Of a DNA stretch of 64,000 bases, positions 45,079-54,439 are shown one piece after another. The notes beneath the pieces are model-generated. The model saw nothing but the letters and a program-made list of their open reading frames with translations. It ran no database searches and was not told the origin of the DNA. Position numbers and translations under genes: made by a program. Source of the DNA: Chryseobacterium sp. ISL-80. Its GTDB lineage: Bacteria > Bacillota > Bacilli > Bacillales > Cytobacillaceae. The DNA lies in assembly GCA_018613055.1 (NCBI GenBank), contig JAGGQZ010000024.1, positions 1 to 64,000 of the forward strand, written 5' to 3'. The first letter of the stretch is position 1. The number at the start of each line of letters is the position of its first letter.

Positions 45079-46428
45079 TTGGACATATTTAACTTGGTTT
45101 GGATAGCCATTTTAATTGCTTTAACGGCATTTTTTGTCGTATCAGAATTTGCGATCGTTAAAGTGCGGAGTTCCAGAATCGATCAATTAATAGAAGAAGG
45201 CAGCAAAAAGGCTGTACTGGCAAAAAGAGTCATTACCAATCTGGATGAGTATCTTTCAGCCTGCCAGTTGGGAATCACGATTACTGCTCTTGGTATTGGG
45301 TGGCTAGGTGAACCTGCAATTGCTGATTTGCTAAAGCCGGTATTCAACACTCTGGATATCTCGGAATCATTGAGCCATATCCTGGCAGTTGGCATTGCCT
45401 TTGCAATCATTACATTCCTGCACGTCGTAATCGGCGAATTGGCTCCTAAAACATTGGCGATCCAGAAAGCAGAATGGGTGTCGTTGAATACTGCTGGTCC
45501 GTTGATCCTTTTTTACAAGATCATGTATCCATTCATTTGGCTGTTAAATGGATCTGCCCGCCTTGCAGTCGGGCTTGTCGGACTTAAGCCTGCTTCTGAA
45601 ACTGATCTGGCACATTCTGAAGAAGAACTTCGCATTATCCTGTCTGAAAGCTTTAAAAGCGGTGAAATCAACCAGTCAGAGTTTAAGTATGTAAATAAAA
45701 TCTTCGAATTCGACAATAGGATCGCCAAGGAAATCATGGTGCCCCGCACGGAAATCATTTCCCTGTCATTGGAAGATTCGCTGGAGAATTTCCTCCAGAT
45801 TGTGAAAGAAGAAAAATTCACCCGCTATCCTGTCATTGACGGAGACAAGGACCATATTGTCGGTCTCGTCAATATCAAGGAGGTCATGACTGATCTGATT
45901 CATGACCAGGACCGCGGCAAAAAAACAATAGATTCATATATTCGTCCAATCATCCGGGTCATCGACAGTATCCCTATCCACGATTTGCTTGTGAAAATGC
46001 AGAAAGAACGCATACACATGGCGATTTTAATGGATGAATATGGTGGTACTTCAGGACTCGTGACAGTCGAAGATATACTTGAGGAAATTGTTGGTGAAAT
46101 TCGTGATGAGTTCGACATGGATGAAGTGCCAATGATTCGTAAAATCAAAGAAAGCCACTATATCATCGATGCCAAATTACTTGTAAGCGAGGTAAATGAT
46201 CTTCTTTCACTTGATATCAACGATGAAGACGTAGATACCCTCGGCGGCTGGATGCTAACCGAGAATTACGAAGTAAAACAAGGTGACATCGTCAGCTTCG
46301 GAACGTACAATTTCAAGATCATCGAGATGGAAGAACATCACATCAAGTATATTGAAGTAACGAAACAGCCCGAACCAGAGAAACCAACAGAAAATTTTTT
46401 TATGAATAAGACTGAAGTTGTCTCATAA
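45079..46428 (+). CDS. CorC/HlyC-family CBS-domain membrane protein
   Basis: 449 residues: DUF21 membrane domain with four helices (about 1-180, containing YLSACQLGITITALGIGWLG), two CBS domains (about 205-335; EIMVPRTEIISLS and VDG/VTVEDILEEIVG), and a C-terminal CorC_HlyC transporter-associated domain (350-430). The family includes magnesium and cobalt efflux proteins; B. subtilis YhdP (MpfA) is the nearest I know. The start is a TTG after AAGGGAA, itself in a hairpin. Expression appears leader-controlled. Confidence 0.88.
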   Translation: MDIFNLVWIAILIALTAFFVVSEFAIVKVRSSRIDQLIEEGSKKAVLAKRVITNLDEYLSACQLGITITALGIGWLGEPAIADLLKPVFNTLDISESLSHILAVGIAFAIITFLHVVIGELAPKTLAIQKAEWVSLNTAGPLILFYKIMYPFIWLLNGSARLAVGLVGLKPASETDLAHSEEELRIILSESFKSGEINQSEFKYVNKIFEFDNRIAKEIMVPRTEIISLSLEDSLENFLQIVKEEKFTRYPVIDGDKDHIVGLVNIKEVMTDLIHDQDRGKKTIDSYIRPIIRVIDSIPIHDLLVKMQKERIHMAILMDEYGGTSGLVTVEDILEEIVGEIRDEFDMDEVPMIRKIKESHYIIDAKLLVSEVNDLLSLDINDEDVDTLGGWMLTENYEVKQGDIVSFGTYNFKIIEMEEHHIKYIEVTKQPEPEKPTENFFMNKTEVVS

Positions 46429-46430
46429 GC

Positions 46431-46464
46431 AAAACCCGGACAGATTTATCTGTCCGGGTTTTTG
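46431..46464. terminator. Bidirectional terminator
   Basis: Stem AAAACCCGGACAGAT/ATCTGTCCGGGTTTT with a two-base centre, between the CorC-type gene and the CDF gene that converges on it. Confidence 0.85.
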
Positions 46465-46473
46465 CATCTTTAT

Positions 46474-47421
46474 TTACACTTTCCACGTCTGGATGTCATC
46501 CGCTTCGATGATTCCCATGACCACATCGTCTACGTCGGGGTCTGTCAGTACCTTATCCCTGACCCTGAACTTGATATCATCAGCATCTGCCAGTGTCAAT
46601 CCTTTGCGAAGTTCAAGATAGCTTTCGACGTGATACTGTCTGCCTTCCTGGACAATCCTAAGTTTATTGATATCCACCACATCAGGATCGGACAGGATTA
46701 GCTGGGCAATCCGGTCCTCAACAACCTTTGGTGCTGCGACACCAATAAGGCCCACAGTGTTCTCAAAACCAATTTTCAATGCAATCCCAATCAGCAGGAT
46801 GCCAATCAGCAAGGTTCCAATGCCATCGAGGAAATAAAAACCAGTTACTTGTGCCAGTACAATAGAAACCAATGCTAAAAGCGCTCCGAATGTTGCAATT
46901 AAATCTTCATAAAAAACAAGCCTTGTCGGCGGTGCTGCGAAACTGACATTCTTAAACGCATTTGGCACAATTCCGAACCCACTTGCTTTACTTCTCGTTT
47001 CATGAGCAATTTCTTTCATCGCCTTTACCAGTATGCTTCCATCAACCAGGACCGCCACTAGCATGATCACAATATTCAACCACATATTTGATGAGGCCTT
47101 CGGATGCTGAATGAGTTCCCATCCTTTGATGACTGTTTCATACGCCATAATTGAAATGATGATAACTGCAACGAGAACAAATAAGTTCACGACCCTTCCA
47201 AAACCGGTTGGGAACCGTTTGGTTGCTTCTTTTTCCGAAATGGAACTGCCAATGAAAACGAAAAATTGGTTCAATGCATCCGCAACCGAATGAAGAGTCG
47301 TCGCCAGCATTGTACCACTTCCGCTAATAGCAGCCGCAACACCCTTGATTATTGCCAGGAATGTATTCCCAAGCGCAGCAATCCCGGAAGACTTGTTACC
47401 TCTTTTTAAAAATTCTATCAT
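46474..47421 (-). CDS. Cation diffusion facilitator transporter
   Basis: 315 residues, about six membrane helices and a C-terminal cytoplasmic domain (about 225-315). The metal site appears in LHSVADALNQ (the HSxxD type of membrane site A) and a second Asp in MLVAVLVDGSILV. Exports divalent metal such as zinc, iron or manganese; the specific ion is unclear. The ATG at 47421 is nine bases from GGAGG; earlier Met codons overlap or lie upstream of it. Nearest in kind to B. subtilis YdbO. Confidence 0.82.
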   Translation of the reverse strand: MIEFLKRGNKSSGIAALGNTFLAIIKGVAAAISGSGTMLATTLHSVADALNQFFVFIGSSISEKEATKRFPTGFGRVVNLFVLVAVIIISIMAYETVIKGWELIQHPKASSNMWLNIVIMLVAVLVDGSILVKAMKEIAHETRSKASGFGIVPNAFKNVSFAAPPTRLVFYEDLIATFGALLALVSIVLAQVTGFYFLDGIGTLLIGILLIGIALKIGFENTVGLIGVAAPKVVEDRIAQLILSDPDVVDINKLRIVQEGRQYHVESYLELRKGLTLADADDIKFRVRDKVLTDPDVDDVVMGIIEADDIQTWKV

Positions 47422-47560
47422 TGATGACATCCTCCATCCGAAAATCACTTTATATGTTATTTCTTCTACATTTTTCACATTTATGGCTGCTTTAAACATT
47501 TATTATGGTCGACTTGTTGAACAACATTATACGGGGAGTCTTTTTTTCAGCAGAAAAATA

Positions 47561-47584
47561 GCCTTCAGGATATCCTGAAGGCTT
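47561..47584 (-). terminator. Terminator after the radical SAM gene
   Basis: Perfect palindrome AGCCTTCAGGAT/ATCCTGAAGGCT followed by ATTTTT on the minus strand. Confidence 0.75.
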
Positions 47585-47596
47585 TAGACTGGTGAA

Positions 47597-49393
47597 TCAT
47601 GTTCTGCTTTTTGAGGCTTCTGCTACTCGTTTATTATAAGCGTTGAACCGTTGCTTGACATTGATTGAAATGTCCTCTGCCAATAGTTCAATCCCGATTG
47701 CAGTCAGTGAGAAGATATTTGCATAATGCTTTTTCACTTCCCATTTCAGTTCATGCTTTCCGCATATACTGTACTTGTTGACCTCCTCCATTTCCTTGCT
47801 GAGCAAGGTTAGCTGGCGGTTTTTTTCTTCATCGGGCAGCGCGACAATTTGATCGATTTTTTCAATATATTCAAGAGATTTGTCGATTTTTTCATTGACC
47901 TCATCATGCGTCTTTTTGTCGACAAGGCCATGCTTTAATTTGAATGCATTCAGGTTTCTTGCAGATTCATAGGTTGACTGAACAATTTCATCCCTGGTCA
48001 TATAATCGGTTTCAAAGCTGAGCATGTATTTCCAGGAAGGCTGGGTGATTGCTTTCCTGTGGTCTTCGATGGTGTGGCAGAACTTTTTATAGCCGTATTT
48101 CTCGGGTTGTTCAAAAGCCGGGCTTGCCGGATCGAGGAATGGAGCAAGCGGGGCAACAAAATATGATAATCGTTTATCCCCGCTGCATGCATTATGGATT
48201 TCCTCGCAAAAATCCACATTATCCAGGGCACTCTGGTAATCCTGATGCGGAATGCCAACCATAAAGAAAATATCAATTTTTTTGCAGCTGTGCTTCAATG
48301 CAGCCTGCAGCGTTTCAATCACTTTCGCATTCGTGCAGTTGAATTTCCCATTGAATCTCCGAATCTTTTCATCATGGGTTTCCAGGGTCAATTCAATGCT
48401 GTACTTCGGCACTGCCTTCTCGATTTTTTCAAAATACTCTTCGTTGGCATACTGGAACAGTTCAAAGACCAGTTCGTTTTTAAGGTTGATTTTGCTGAGC
48501 CGATCAAAAAACTCATCCACATACTCTTTGCCTGCCTGGCGGATATCATGAAGAATGAAGATTGGCGCCCTGCTGAAGCGCTGAATGAACAAAATATCCT
48601 CAATCAATTTCTCCGGGGAACGTTTGGCGAGCACCTTCCGGTTGCAGTTATCCTTATATGATTGCTTGGATCCTCCGCAGATCAAGCAGCCCTGGGTACA
48701 TCCCTTTGCTGTAAGGATCGCTGTGTTTGGATATTGGAGCCAGCCATTATACGGCAGCGGATCCAGAAAGTTTTTATACTTGAACACTGATTTGATGGTA
48801 TAACGGTAGCCGGGTATATCAAATTCATCCAGACTGTCCGGAACATGGCTCAGCGGATTGTAAACCGGAGTATTGCCATCCTTCCATGTCAAGTTGGGAA
48901 TCCCGCCAAGCTGATGCGTGCCGTCTTTCAAATACTTAATCAACAGCAGCATCAATTTTTCTGTAGAGTCACCTCTCATGACAAAATCGATGAAGGGATA
49001 CTCAATTAATTCTTTATGGTAATAGGTAGCAGAAAGTCCGCCAAAAACGATGGGGGTTTGTGGGTGAAGATTTTTGACAATTTTGGCAAGCTCGATGCTG
49101 CCATGAGCATGTGGTAGCCAGTGCAGGTCAATCCCAAAGGCACGTGTCTTGACTTTTTTCAGTTTCTTTTCCACATCGAAGCTTTCATCCATCAGCATCC
49201 TGTTGGCGATATTGATGATTTTCACTCGCAGTCCCTGACGTTCCAAATATTCAGCAATACTTGTCAGCCCAATAGGATACATTTCAAAAACTGGAGATGA
49301 CGGAACAACATCACTGATTGGGCCAGCCAGCAATGCATTTTTCCGGAAATCATATACACTTGGTGCATGGAGAAGGACTAAATCGTATTTCAA
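47597..49393 (-). CDS. B12-binding domain radical SAM protein
   Basis: 598 residues. N-terminal cobalamin-binding fold (about 1-185, with IVFGGLSATYYHKELIEYPF) followed by a radical SAM core whose cluster motif is CTQGCLIC (about residue 240), then GGSKQSYKDN and a long helical C-terminus (430-598). DxHxxG is not in its usual early position; DLHWLPHAHG at about residue 93 is the closest. It resembles the Ta0216-type family of archaea and some Bacillaceae; reaction unknown, such enzymes often do methylations or ring rearrangements. The TTG at 49393 is preferred over the GTG that overlaps GAGGTGAG. Single gene. Confidence 0.8.
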   Translation of the reverse strand: MKYDLVLLHAPSVYDFRKNALLAGPISDVVPSSPVFEMYPIGLTSIAEYLERQGLRVKIINIANRMLMDESFDVEKKLKKVKTRAFGIDLHWLPHAHGSIELAKIVKNLHPQTPIVFGGLSATYYHKELIEYPFIDFVMRGDSTEKLMLLLIKYLKDGTHQLGGIPNLTWKDGNTPVYNPLSHVPDSLDEFDIPGYRYTIKSVFKYKNFLDPLPYNGWLQYPNTAILTAKGCTQGCLICGGSKQSYKDNCNRKVLAKRSPEKLIEDILFIQRFSRAPIFILHDIRQAGKEYVDEFFDRLSKINLKNELVFELFQYANEEYFEKIEKAVPKYSIELTLETHDEKIRRFNGKFNCTNAKVIETLQAALKHSCKKIDIFFMVGIPHQDYQSALDNVDFCEEIHNACSGDKRLSYFVAPLAPFLDPASPAFEQPEKYGYKKFCHTIEDHRKAITQPSWKYMLSFETDYMTRDEIVQSTYESARNLNAFKLKHGLVDKKTHDEVNEKIDKSLEYIEKIDQIVALPDEEKNRQLTLLSKEMEEVNKYSICGKHELKWEVKKHYANIFSLTAIGIELLAEDISINVKQRFNAYNKRVAEASKSRT

Positions 49394-49627
49394 AGCACTC
49401 ACCTCGAAAAAATAGAATCTATTAAGATTGCCTATAACAGAAAATGTCTGATTACACCTTAATCATAACTCTGGCATCCTTCGTCCAAGACCGGCAAAGG
49501 TATATATTTTGTGAACAGCTGAACATTAACAAGTGTGAAATCCCCATATATCCCATGCGTGACAAGTGTTTGCAGATTTATGAAAGTTTTGTGGAGGGGT
49601 AAGTAGCTATTTATAATAGGCTATCGA

Positions 49628-49656
49628 AAAAAAAGAGACTGCACATCGGCAATCTC
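49628..49656 (-). terminator. Terminator after the coiled-coil gene
   Basis: Stem GAGATTGC/GCAGTCTC with one mismatch, followed by eight T on the minus strand, eight bases past the stop. Confidence 0.7.
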
Positions 49657-49664
49657 TCCAAAAT

Positions 49665-50018
49665 CTATTTTTCCTGCTGGACGATCAGGATCTCTTCCTC
49701 GACTCTTCCCAATTTCAATAAATGGGAATCAAGGCGTTTATGGATTGTGCTGAATTCAGAATTGTTCTTCATTTCGGTCTGGGTCATTAATTCTTTCAGC
49801 ATATTTTCGATTTTTGCACTTTGAAGCTCTTCCATTCTTTCAAGTGCGTCTTTTATATCTGTTATATCGATTTGATTTGAAGTTACGCGATGTTCGATGC
49901 TATCCACTTTTTCAAGTCGGTCAAGTCTCTTCTCGATGCTTTCGGTCCGCTTATTCAGGGAATCGATTGAACTTTCGATCCCTTTTAACAGATTGACGAT
50001 TTCAGATAAACCTTCCAT
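49665..50018 (-). CDS. Coiled-coil hypothetical protein
   Basis: 117 residues, nearly all heptad coiled coil (IVNLLKGIESSIDSLNKR through EKRLDRLEKVDSIEHR to the C-end), no Cys and no membrane segment. Likely a multimeric scaffold or phage-tail-like small protein; nothing specific recognised. GGGGAGCATGC precedes the chosen ATG; the in-frame Met nine codons earlier lies before the ribosome site. Single gene with its own terminator. Confidence 0.65.
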   Translation of the reverse strand: MEGLSEIVNLLKGIESSIDSLNKRTESIEKRLDRLEKVDSIEHRVTSNQIDITDIKDALERMEELQSAKIENMLKELMTQTEMKNNSEFSTIHKRLDSHLLKLGRVEEEILIVQQEK

Positions 50019-50163
50019 TTCAGCATGCTCCCCTTCATTTGGCATAAATCAATTTTAACATCATTAAACATATCGATATGTTACAAAACTGGTAACAAAT
50101 AAGCCTGATGTTTTCAAATCCGACATATTTTCAGTTCGATTCATCCGTGACGGAAATCCCAGC

Positions 50164-50196
50164 AAAAAAGCAGACTGCATGAAATGCCAGTCTGCT
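50164..50196 (-). terminator. Terminator after gdx
   Basis: Stem AGCAGACTG/CAGTCTGCT followed by TTTTTTGC on the minus strand, ten bases past the stop. Confidence 0.8.
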
Positions 50197-50206
50197 TTCT
50201 ATATGG

Positions 50207-50530
50207 TCAATTGCTCCCCGAAGTTGCCTTCAGACCAATGATCCCGATTAAAATGAATGCGACAAACATCAGCCTCAAAAGATTACGCGGTTCCCCAAAC
50301 AGGATGATTCCAAGTATGACAGCACCGGCAGCACCGATCCCCGTCCAGATGGCATAAGCGGTCCCGATGGGCAGCGTCTTGACGGCCATGGATAAAAAGT
50401 AAAAGCTTATTGCCATACCGGCCAGAGTGATCAACGATGGGATTGCTTTGGTAAATCCCTCCGTATACTTTAGGCCAATTGCCCATACCACTTCAAATAT
50501 GCCAGCTATAACTAAAAAGATCCAAGCCAT
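50207..50530 (-). CDS. gdx: SMR guanidinium exporter (Gdx/SugE type)
   Basis: 107 residues with four membrane helices. [20 protein letters not shown] carries the central Glu, and the loop KYTEGF is the mark of the SugE/Gdx subgroup; [12 protein letters not shown] closes it. Gdx proteins swap guanidinium for protons and act as dual-topology homodimers, consistent with a single gene here. The guanidine-I riboswitch upstream confirms the substrate. AAAGGAGCAATC precedes the ATG; the longer frame upstream is leader. Confidence 0.9.
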   Translation of the reverse strand: MAWIFLVIAGIFEVVWAIGLKYTEGFTKAIPSLITLAGMAISFYFLSMAVKTLPIGTAYAIWTGIGAAGAVILGIILFGEPRNLLRLMFVAFILIGIIGLKATSGSN

Positions 50531-50714
50531 ACTGATTGCTCCTTTCACTAAGTCTCTTTTCGTAAATCTTGTTGCGTTCACACACCAACATCTGGGGCTA
50601 TACAAATAGTCTCACCTATTAGATTAGAAAGCATCTCCGAAAAGAGCTCCGAATCTTTCAAATGCGGGTTGTTGTATTTGTACGAAGCAACATTCAATGC
50701 GAAAACAGCTTTCA

Positions 50715-50753
50715 TTAAAAAAACCCGGGAGATATCATTCGATATCTCCCGGG
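50715..50753 (-). terminator. Terminator of the guanidine-I riboswitch
   Basis: Perfect 13-bp stem CCCGGGAGATATC/GATATCTCCCGGG with loop GAAT, followed by seven T on the minus strand. The 5' arm shares the CCCGGGAGA of the aptamer, so guanidine binding would block its formation. Confidence 0.9.
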
Positions 50754-50841
50754 TTTTTGTCCCTCCGTGTACACAGGTGTTCCTGTGCGTCCTCTCTCGG
50801 ACCAGTCCAGCAATGCTGCTGCGGAACCCTAGAGGACTTTT
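50742..50841 (-). ncRNA. Guanidine-I (ykkC) riboswitch
   Basis: The minus strand shows the conserved parts in order: CTCTAGGGTTCCG, GGACTGGTCCGAGAG, ACACGGAGGGACAAAAAC and CCCGGGAGA. It is followed by a terminator and then by the Gdx exporter, the classic arrangement in which guanidine turns on its own export. Confidence 0.93.
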
Positions 50842-50889
50842 CATAATAGGAATAGTATCATAATTGAACTCCACAGTCAAAAGAATGCA

Positions 50890-53247
50890 TTAATTCGCAA
50901 GGAGCTCTCTGTTCATCATGGTTTCGTATTCATTCGATGGCAAAGGCGGCGAATAGTAATAGCCCTGGACTTCCTGGCAGCCCAGCGACTTCAGCAAGTC
51001 AATCTGAGATTCTGTCTCCACTCCCTCAGCTATGACCTTCAACTTAAGGTTTGTTGCCATAGAAACAATCGTAGAAATGATTTCGCGATTTTCCTGGGAG
51101 TGTGAAACGAAGCTTTGATCGATTTTCAGGCGATCGACTGAAAGCTTGCTCAAATAGCTCAATGAACTGTACCCTGTTCCAAAATCATCGATGCTTACTT
51201 CAATCCCAATTCCCCTCAGTGCCTGAAGCTGTTCATTGATGCTGTCTTCCTTCTTAATCATGATGCTTTCAGTTACTTCAATTTCAATCAATTCACCCAC
51301 TAAATCATACTCTTTAAGAGATTGCTGCATGAATTTCACGAAATCCTCCTGATAAAAATGGATGATCGAGATATTGATGGATGTCCGCGGAACCTCGTAC
51401 CTCTGCTCCTTCCAGGTGACAAGCTGGCTGAACACCTGCCTGATGATCATCCGCTCTAGCGGTACGATCAAGTTTGCCTCCTCGGCAATCGGGATGAACA
51501 CTCCAGGAGGAATCATTCCGTGGCGAGGATGCTTCCATCTTGCTAATGCTTCTGCTCCGGTTATTTCATTTGTGTTGGCATTGTACTTTGGCTGATAGAA
51601 AACGGTAAGTGAATCATTATTGATTGCGTTTCGCAATTCATTCTCCAATTCAAATTTATTGACATCCTGATCGACCATACTCTCGTCAAAAAACTGGAAG
51701 TTATTCGTTCCGTTCTCCTTCGCTTTATACATAGCCATGTCGGCGTACTTCAACAGCAGCTCTAGATCGCTTGTATCATCTGGAAAATGGGCAATCCCGA
51801 TACTTGCCGTAATCAAAAACTCCATTCCCCCGGCAAATAGCGGTGACTGGAACGCCTTGACCACCTCTGCTGCGACTATTTCCGGCTTATTCCCTTCTGT
51901 CACGAGAATCGCGAACTCATCACCGCCGATTCTGGCAACCAGGCAGTTCTCAGGTGTCACCTTTGCAAGTTCCCTGCCGATTTGCACGAGAATCTTATCA
52001 CCAAACGAGTGGCCAAACGTGTCATTGATTCTTTTAAAACGGTCAAAATCTAGGTAAATCAAAGAAAAAGTTTCATCCTTAATGTACAATCCTGCCATCA
52101 CTTTCTCTAAATTGCGCCTGTTTGGCAAATTGGTCAGTTCATCATGATACGCAAGGTACTCAATCATTTTGTCTGCTTTTTTCTGTTCTGTGATATCCCT
52201 GACAATTCCAAAAACACCAACAGTCGTATTTTTAACGATGATCCTGACGGCCGTGATTCTCACTTCAGCGAAGGTCGAATCCGCTTTTTTCAAGGAGGTT
52301 TCTATCACCTTCGTCTCGCCGCTCAGTACTTTCCGGTAATATCTCCTGATTTTCTCCCCTTCTTCGCTGCCGCCAATCAACTCGATAAAATGGAGACCAG
52401 TGAGTTCATTCGCTGTATAGCCTGTCAGCTCGACGGCCTCTTTGTTCACATTCAAGATAGATCCCTGCAAATCAACCCTGAAGACTGAATCAGGGTTATG
52501 ACTGAACAAGGATAAATGGGACTGGACATTCTTCATGATTAATTTTTCACCGAAAAGGTCCGGGATGAGCATAAAGAATAAATTAGCCATGGCCATATAA
52601 ATGAATGGAGCCATAAAAGATTGGATTCCTGCTCCTTCCGTGATTGGCATCATCGAAGTCAGGACAATATAAGGGATGCCGCCTAAGGCCATACCACCAA
52701 AGACACTACCCAAATATTTATATTTTTTTATAAACTCATAAATATCCTCATTTGTAATCTGCATCAGGAACCTGAGCAGCACAAAGGATGTGACTGTCAC
52801 CATTAAAGTGCTTAAAACCGTTAAAATCCACTGAATCTCAATTGTATCGCTGAAAATGATATAGAATGCTGTATACTCTGCAATCATAATGCTGGCGGCG
52901 ATCAGCAAACTTGTGTATATGTACTGTGGCGTATTGGCAATATCTCTTTGCGCAAGGTTCAAAGCTGCATATGCCCCTATTGAGCAAATGCCAAAGAACA
53001 GCAGAAAGAATAAATAAAAATTGCCTGTTGAAAAGGGGACACCTGCTGATATGATCACAAAAATATGTGTCAATAAAAAGGTGAATGCCAGAAGCAGTGA
53101 ATACAGAGCAATCCTTCGTTTTTTTCTGTCAGTATTTTTTTTGATCTGTCTGCTGAATTCGACCGCCATAATTGATGAAATCATCAAGAAGACAACGGTC
53201 AAAGCGATTGTTTTTATGTCAAATATGTACATTTGGGGAATCTCCAT
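50890..53247 (-). CDS. Membrane PAS-GGDEF-EAL cyclic-di-GMP enzyme
   Basis: About 785 residues: seven membrane helices (about 10-235), a PAS domain with PAC (260-375), GGDEF (385-540) and EAL (555-785). The cyclase motif is intact (RIGGDEF) but the inhibitory RxxD site five residues before it is absent (sequence ENCLVARIGGDEF). The EAL part has EAL (TGAEALARWKHP), NISIIHF, ESIMI, IDDFGTGYSS, LKIDQSF and IAEGVET, all needed for phosphodiesterase. The protein could make or break c-di-GMP. The ATG at 53247 follows GAGGGG; 51 upstream codons are discounted. Not an obvious MHYT protein. Confidence 0.87.
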   Translation of the reverse strand: MEIPQMYIFDIKTIALTVVFLMISSIMAVEFSRQIKKNTDRKKRRIALYSLLLAFTFLLTHIFVIISAGVPFSTGNFYLFFLLFFGICSIGAYAALNLAQRDIANTPQYIYTSLLIAASIMIAEYTAFYIIFSDTIEIQWILTVLSTLMVTVTSFVLLRFLMQITNEDIYEFIKKYKYLGSVFGGMALGGIPYIVLTSMMPITEGAGIQSFMAPFIYMAMANLFFMLIPDLFGEKLIMKNVQSHLSLFSHNPDSVFRVDLQGSILNVNKEAVELTGYTANELTGLHFIELIGGSEEGEKIRRYYRKVLSGETKVIETSLKKADSTFAEVRITAVRIIVKNTTVGVFGIVRDITEQKKADKMIEYLAYHDELTNLPNRRNLEKVMAGLYIKDETFSLIYLDFDRFKRINDTFGHSFGDKILVQIGRELAKVTPENCLVARIGGDEFAILVTEGNKPEIVAAEVVKAFQSPLFAGGMEFLITASIGIAHFPDDTSDLELLLKYADMAMYKAKENGTNNFQFFDESMVDQDVNKFELENELRNAINNDSLTVFYQPKYNANTNEITGAEALARWKHPRHGMIPPGVFIPIAEEANLIVPLERMIIRQVFSQLVTWKEQRYEVPRTSINISIIHFYQEDFVKFMQQSLKEYDLVGELIEIEVTESIMIKKEDSINEQLQALRGIGIEVSIDDFGTGYSSLSYLSKLSVDRLKIDQSFVSHSQENREIISTIVSMATNLKLKVIAEGVETESQIDLLKSLGCQEVQGYYYSPPLPSNEYETMMNRELLAN

Positions 53248-53782
53248 CCTGCCCCTCGTTTCTGTCTTTTTTATGGCTGCGTTCGGATTGGATACGGCTT
53301 TTTGAATACTTGATCCGAATTCTTGCAGGTAGCGGGGCTCATTTCGAATATGCTTCCAATATTCGTTGACTTTGGCACCAAAGAGCCTTCTTTTATGCAA
53401 TGCATGTCAGGCAGTAAACAGAGCCTATTATTATAATGGACTACAGTTTTGGCCAGACGACAATTTCCCTGTTAAAGAACAAACCTTTTTCAATATTATA
53501 CATTAATCATCAATGAAAAGAGCGATTAAATAGACTATTTTCTTAATTTTCAAAACGAAATCCCCCACAAGAGGGCAACTATTTTATATAATGAAAGTAG
53601 AAATAGCTTCTTTTTCTTTTGTTCAGCCCCAACACTCCACATCGATTATTCTTCTCAGAAAAAATCTTATTCCTTATATATGTATCGGCCATAAACCTGG
53701 AATTCTTAAGAGGGAAACATCTGTTAGAGTTTTTGCTCTAAACTATTTAACACGTCGAGCAATTTTGAAGGGAGGAATTGTT
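53248..53782. other. Gene-free interval of 535 bases
   Basis: If the starts given for the flanking genes are right, this holds only promoters. A plus-strand TATAAT lies near 53577-53586 and an inverted CCCCC/GGGGG-like hint near 53563-53575 (CCCCCACAAGAGGG). In-frame open stretches continue upstream of both genes without a ribosome site. I see no RNA family or repeat here. Confidence 0.4.
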
Positions 53783-54436
53783 ATGAAAACCGGGAGAAAA
53801 AGCGAAAAAGACGGGAACTTGTTCAATGGGACAGCGGCCATGAAAGCTTTATCCGCAATCGTCTGGCCAATAACCGGCTATCTTTTTGACCTATTGTCGA
53901 GTTTGTATCCCTTGTTCACAATCATGGGCACAATCGCTGGAGTTGCTCACGTTTTGTTTGCCATCAGGAAAAAGCAAGGCGGAAATGAGGAAAAAAAATC
54001 CTGGCCAATCATAGATTCCAGTGTGGAAGAGATTAGACAGGCAGTAAGAATATATTCAGACCAACTTCCAAAAGGTGTTTATCGAACGATCCTTGTAAAG
54101 GACGATCATAGCATTGATTTAGAACAACTCGCCCCCATCTTGAAAGGTTTTCCTGCCCGAAGATTTTACATGTCAAAGGAAACCTACGATATTTTTGCAG
54201 AGGATGAAAAAAAACTTGCGATCACACTCGATAAAGTCCAAAGAGCAGTCGATCACTATGTGAAAGAATTTAAAGAGTTTCCCGTTTTGCCATATGATCC
54301 ATCGAACAGGGTGAACTATTATCAGCTGTTGAAGGCTCATTGTCTTGATGTCGAGCCGGAAATCGAGCTGTATATCACCAATTACGATGGTCTTGTCACT
54401 CATAAAAAACCAAAGGAAAACAGCACGATGATATAA
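53783..54436 (+). CDS. DUF3939-like hypothetical protein
   Basis: 217 residues. A basic N-end and one or two membrane helices (about 20-60: VWPITGYLFDLLSSLYPLF, then IMGTIAGVAHVLFAI) precede a soluble domain whose SVEEIRQAVRIYSDQLPKGV and RRFYMSKETYDIF resemble Bacillus DUF3939 proteins; that naming is from memory. The start follows GAAGGGAGG. Function unknown. Single gene. Confidence 0.65.
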   Translation: MKTGRKSEKDGNLFNGTAAMKALSAIVWPITGYLFDLLSSLYPLFTIMGTIAGVAHVLFAIRKKQGGNEEKKSWPIIDSSVEEIRQAVRIYSDQLPKGVYRTILVKDDHSIDLEQLAPILKGFPARRFYMSKETYDIFAEDEKKLAITLDKVQRAVDHYVKEFKEFPVLPYDPSNRVNYYQLLKAHCLDVEPEIELYITNYDGLVTHKKPKENSTMI

Positions 54437-54439
54437 AGA

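Noticed and set aside
50531-50605. Extended N-terminus for the SMR exporter
   Set aside because: No hydrophobic or family-like residues, and AAAGGAG sits directly before the ATG at 50530.
50578-50880. 100-codon minus-strand frame
   Set aside because: Covers the guanidine-I riboswitch and its terminator; the conserved RNA explains the sequence.
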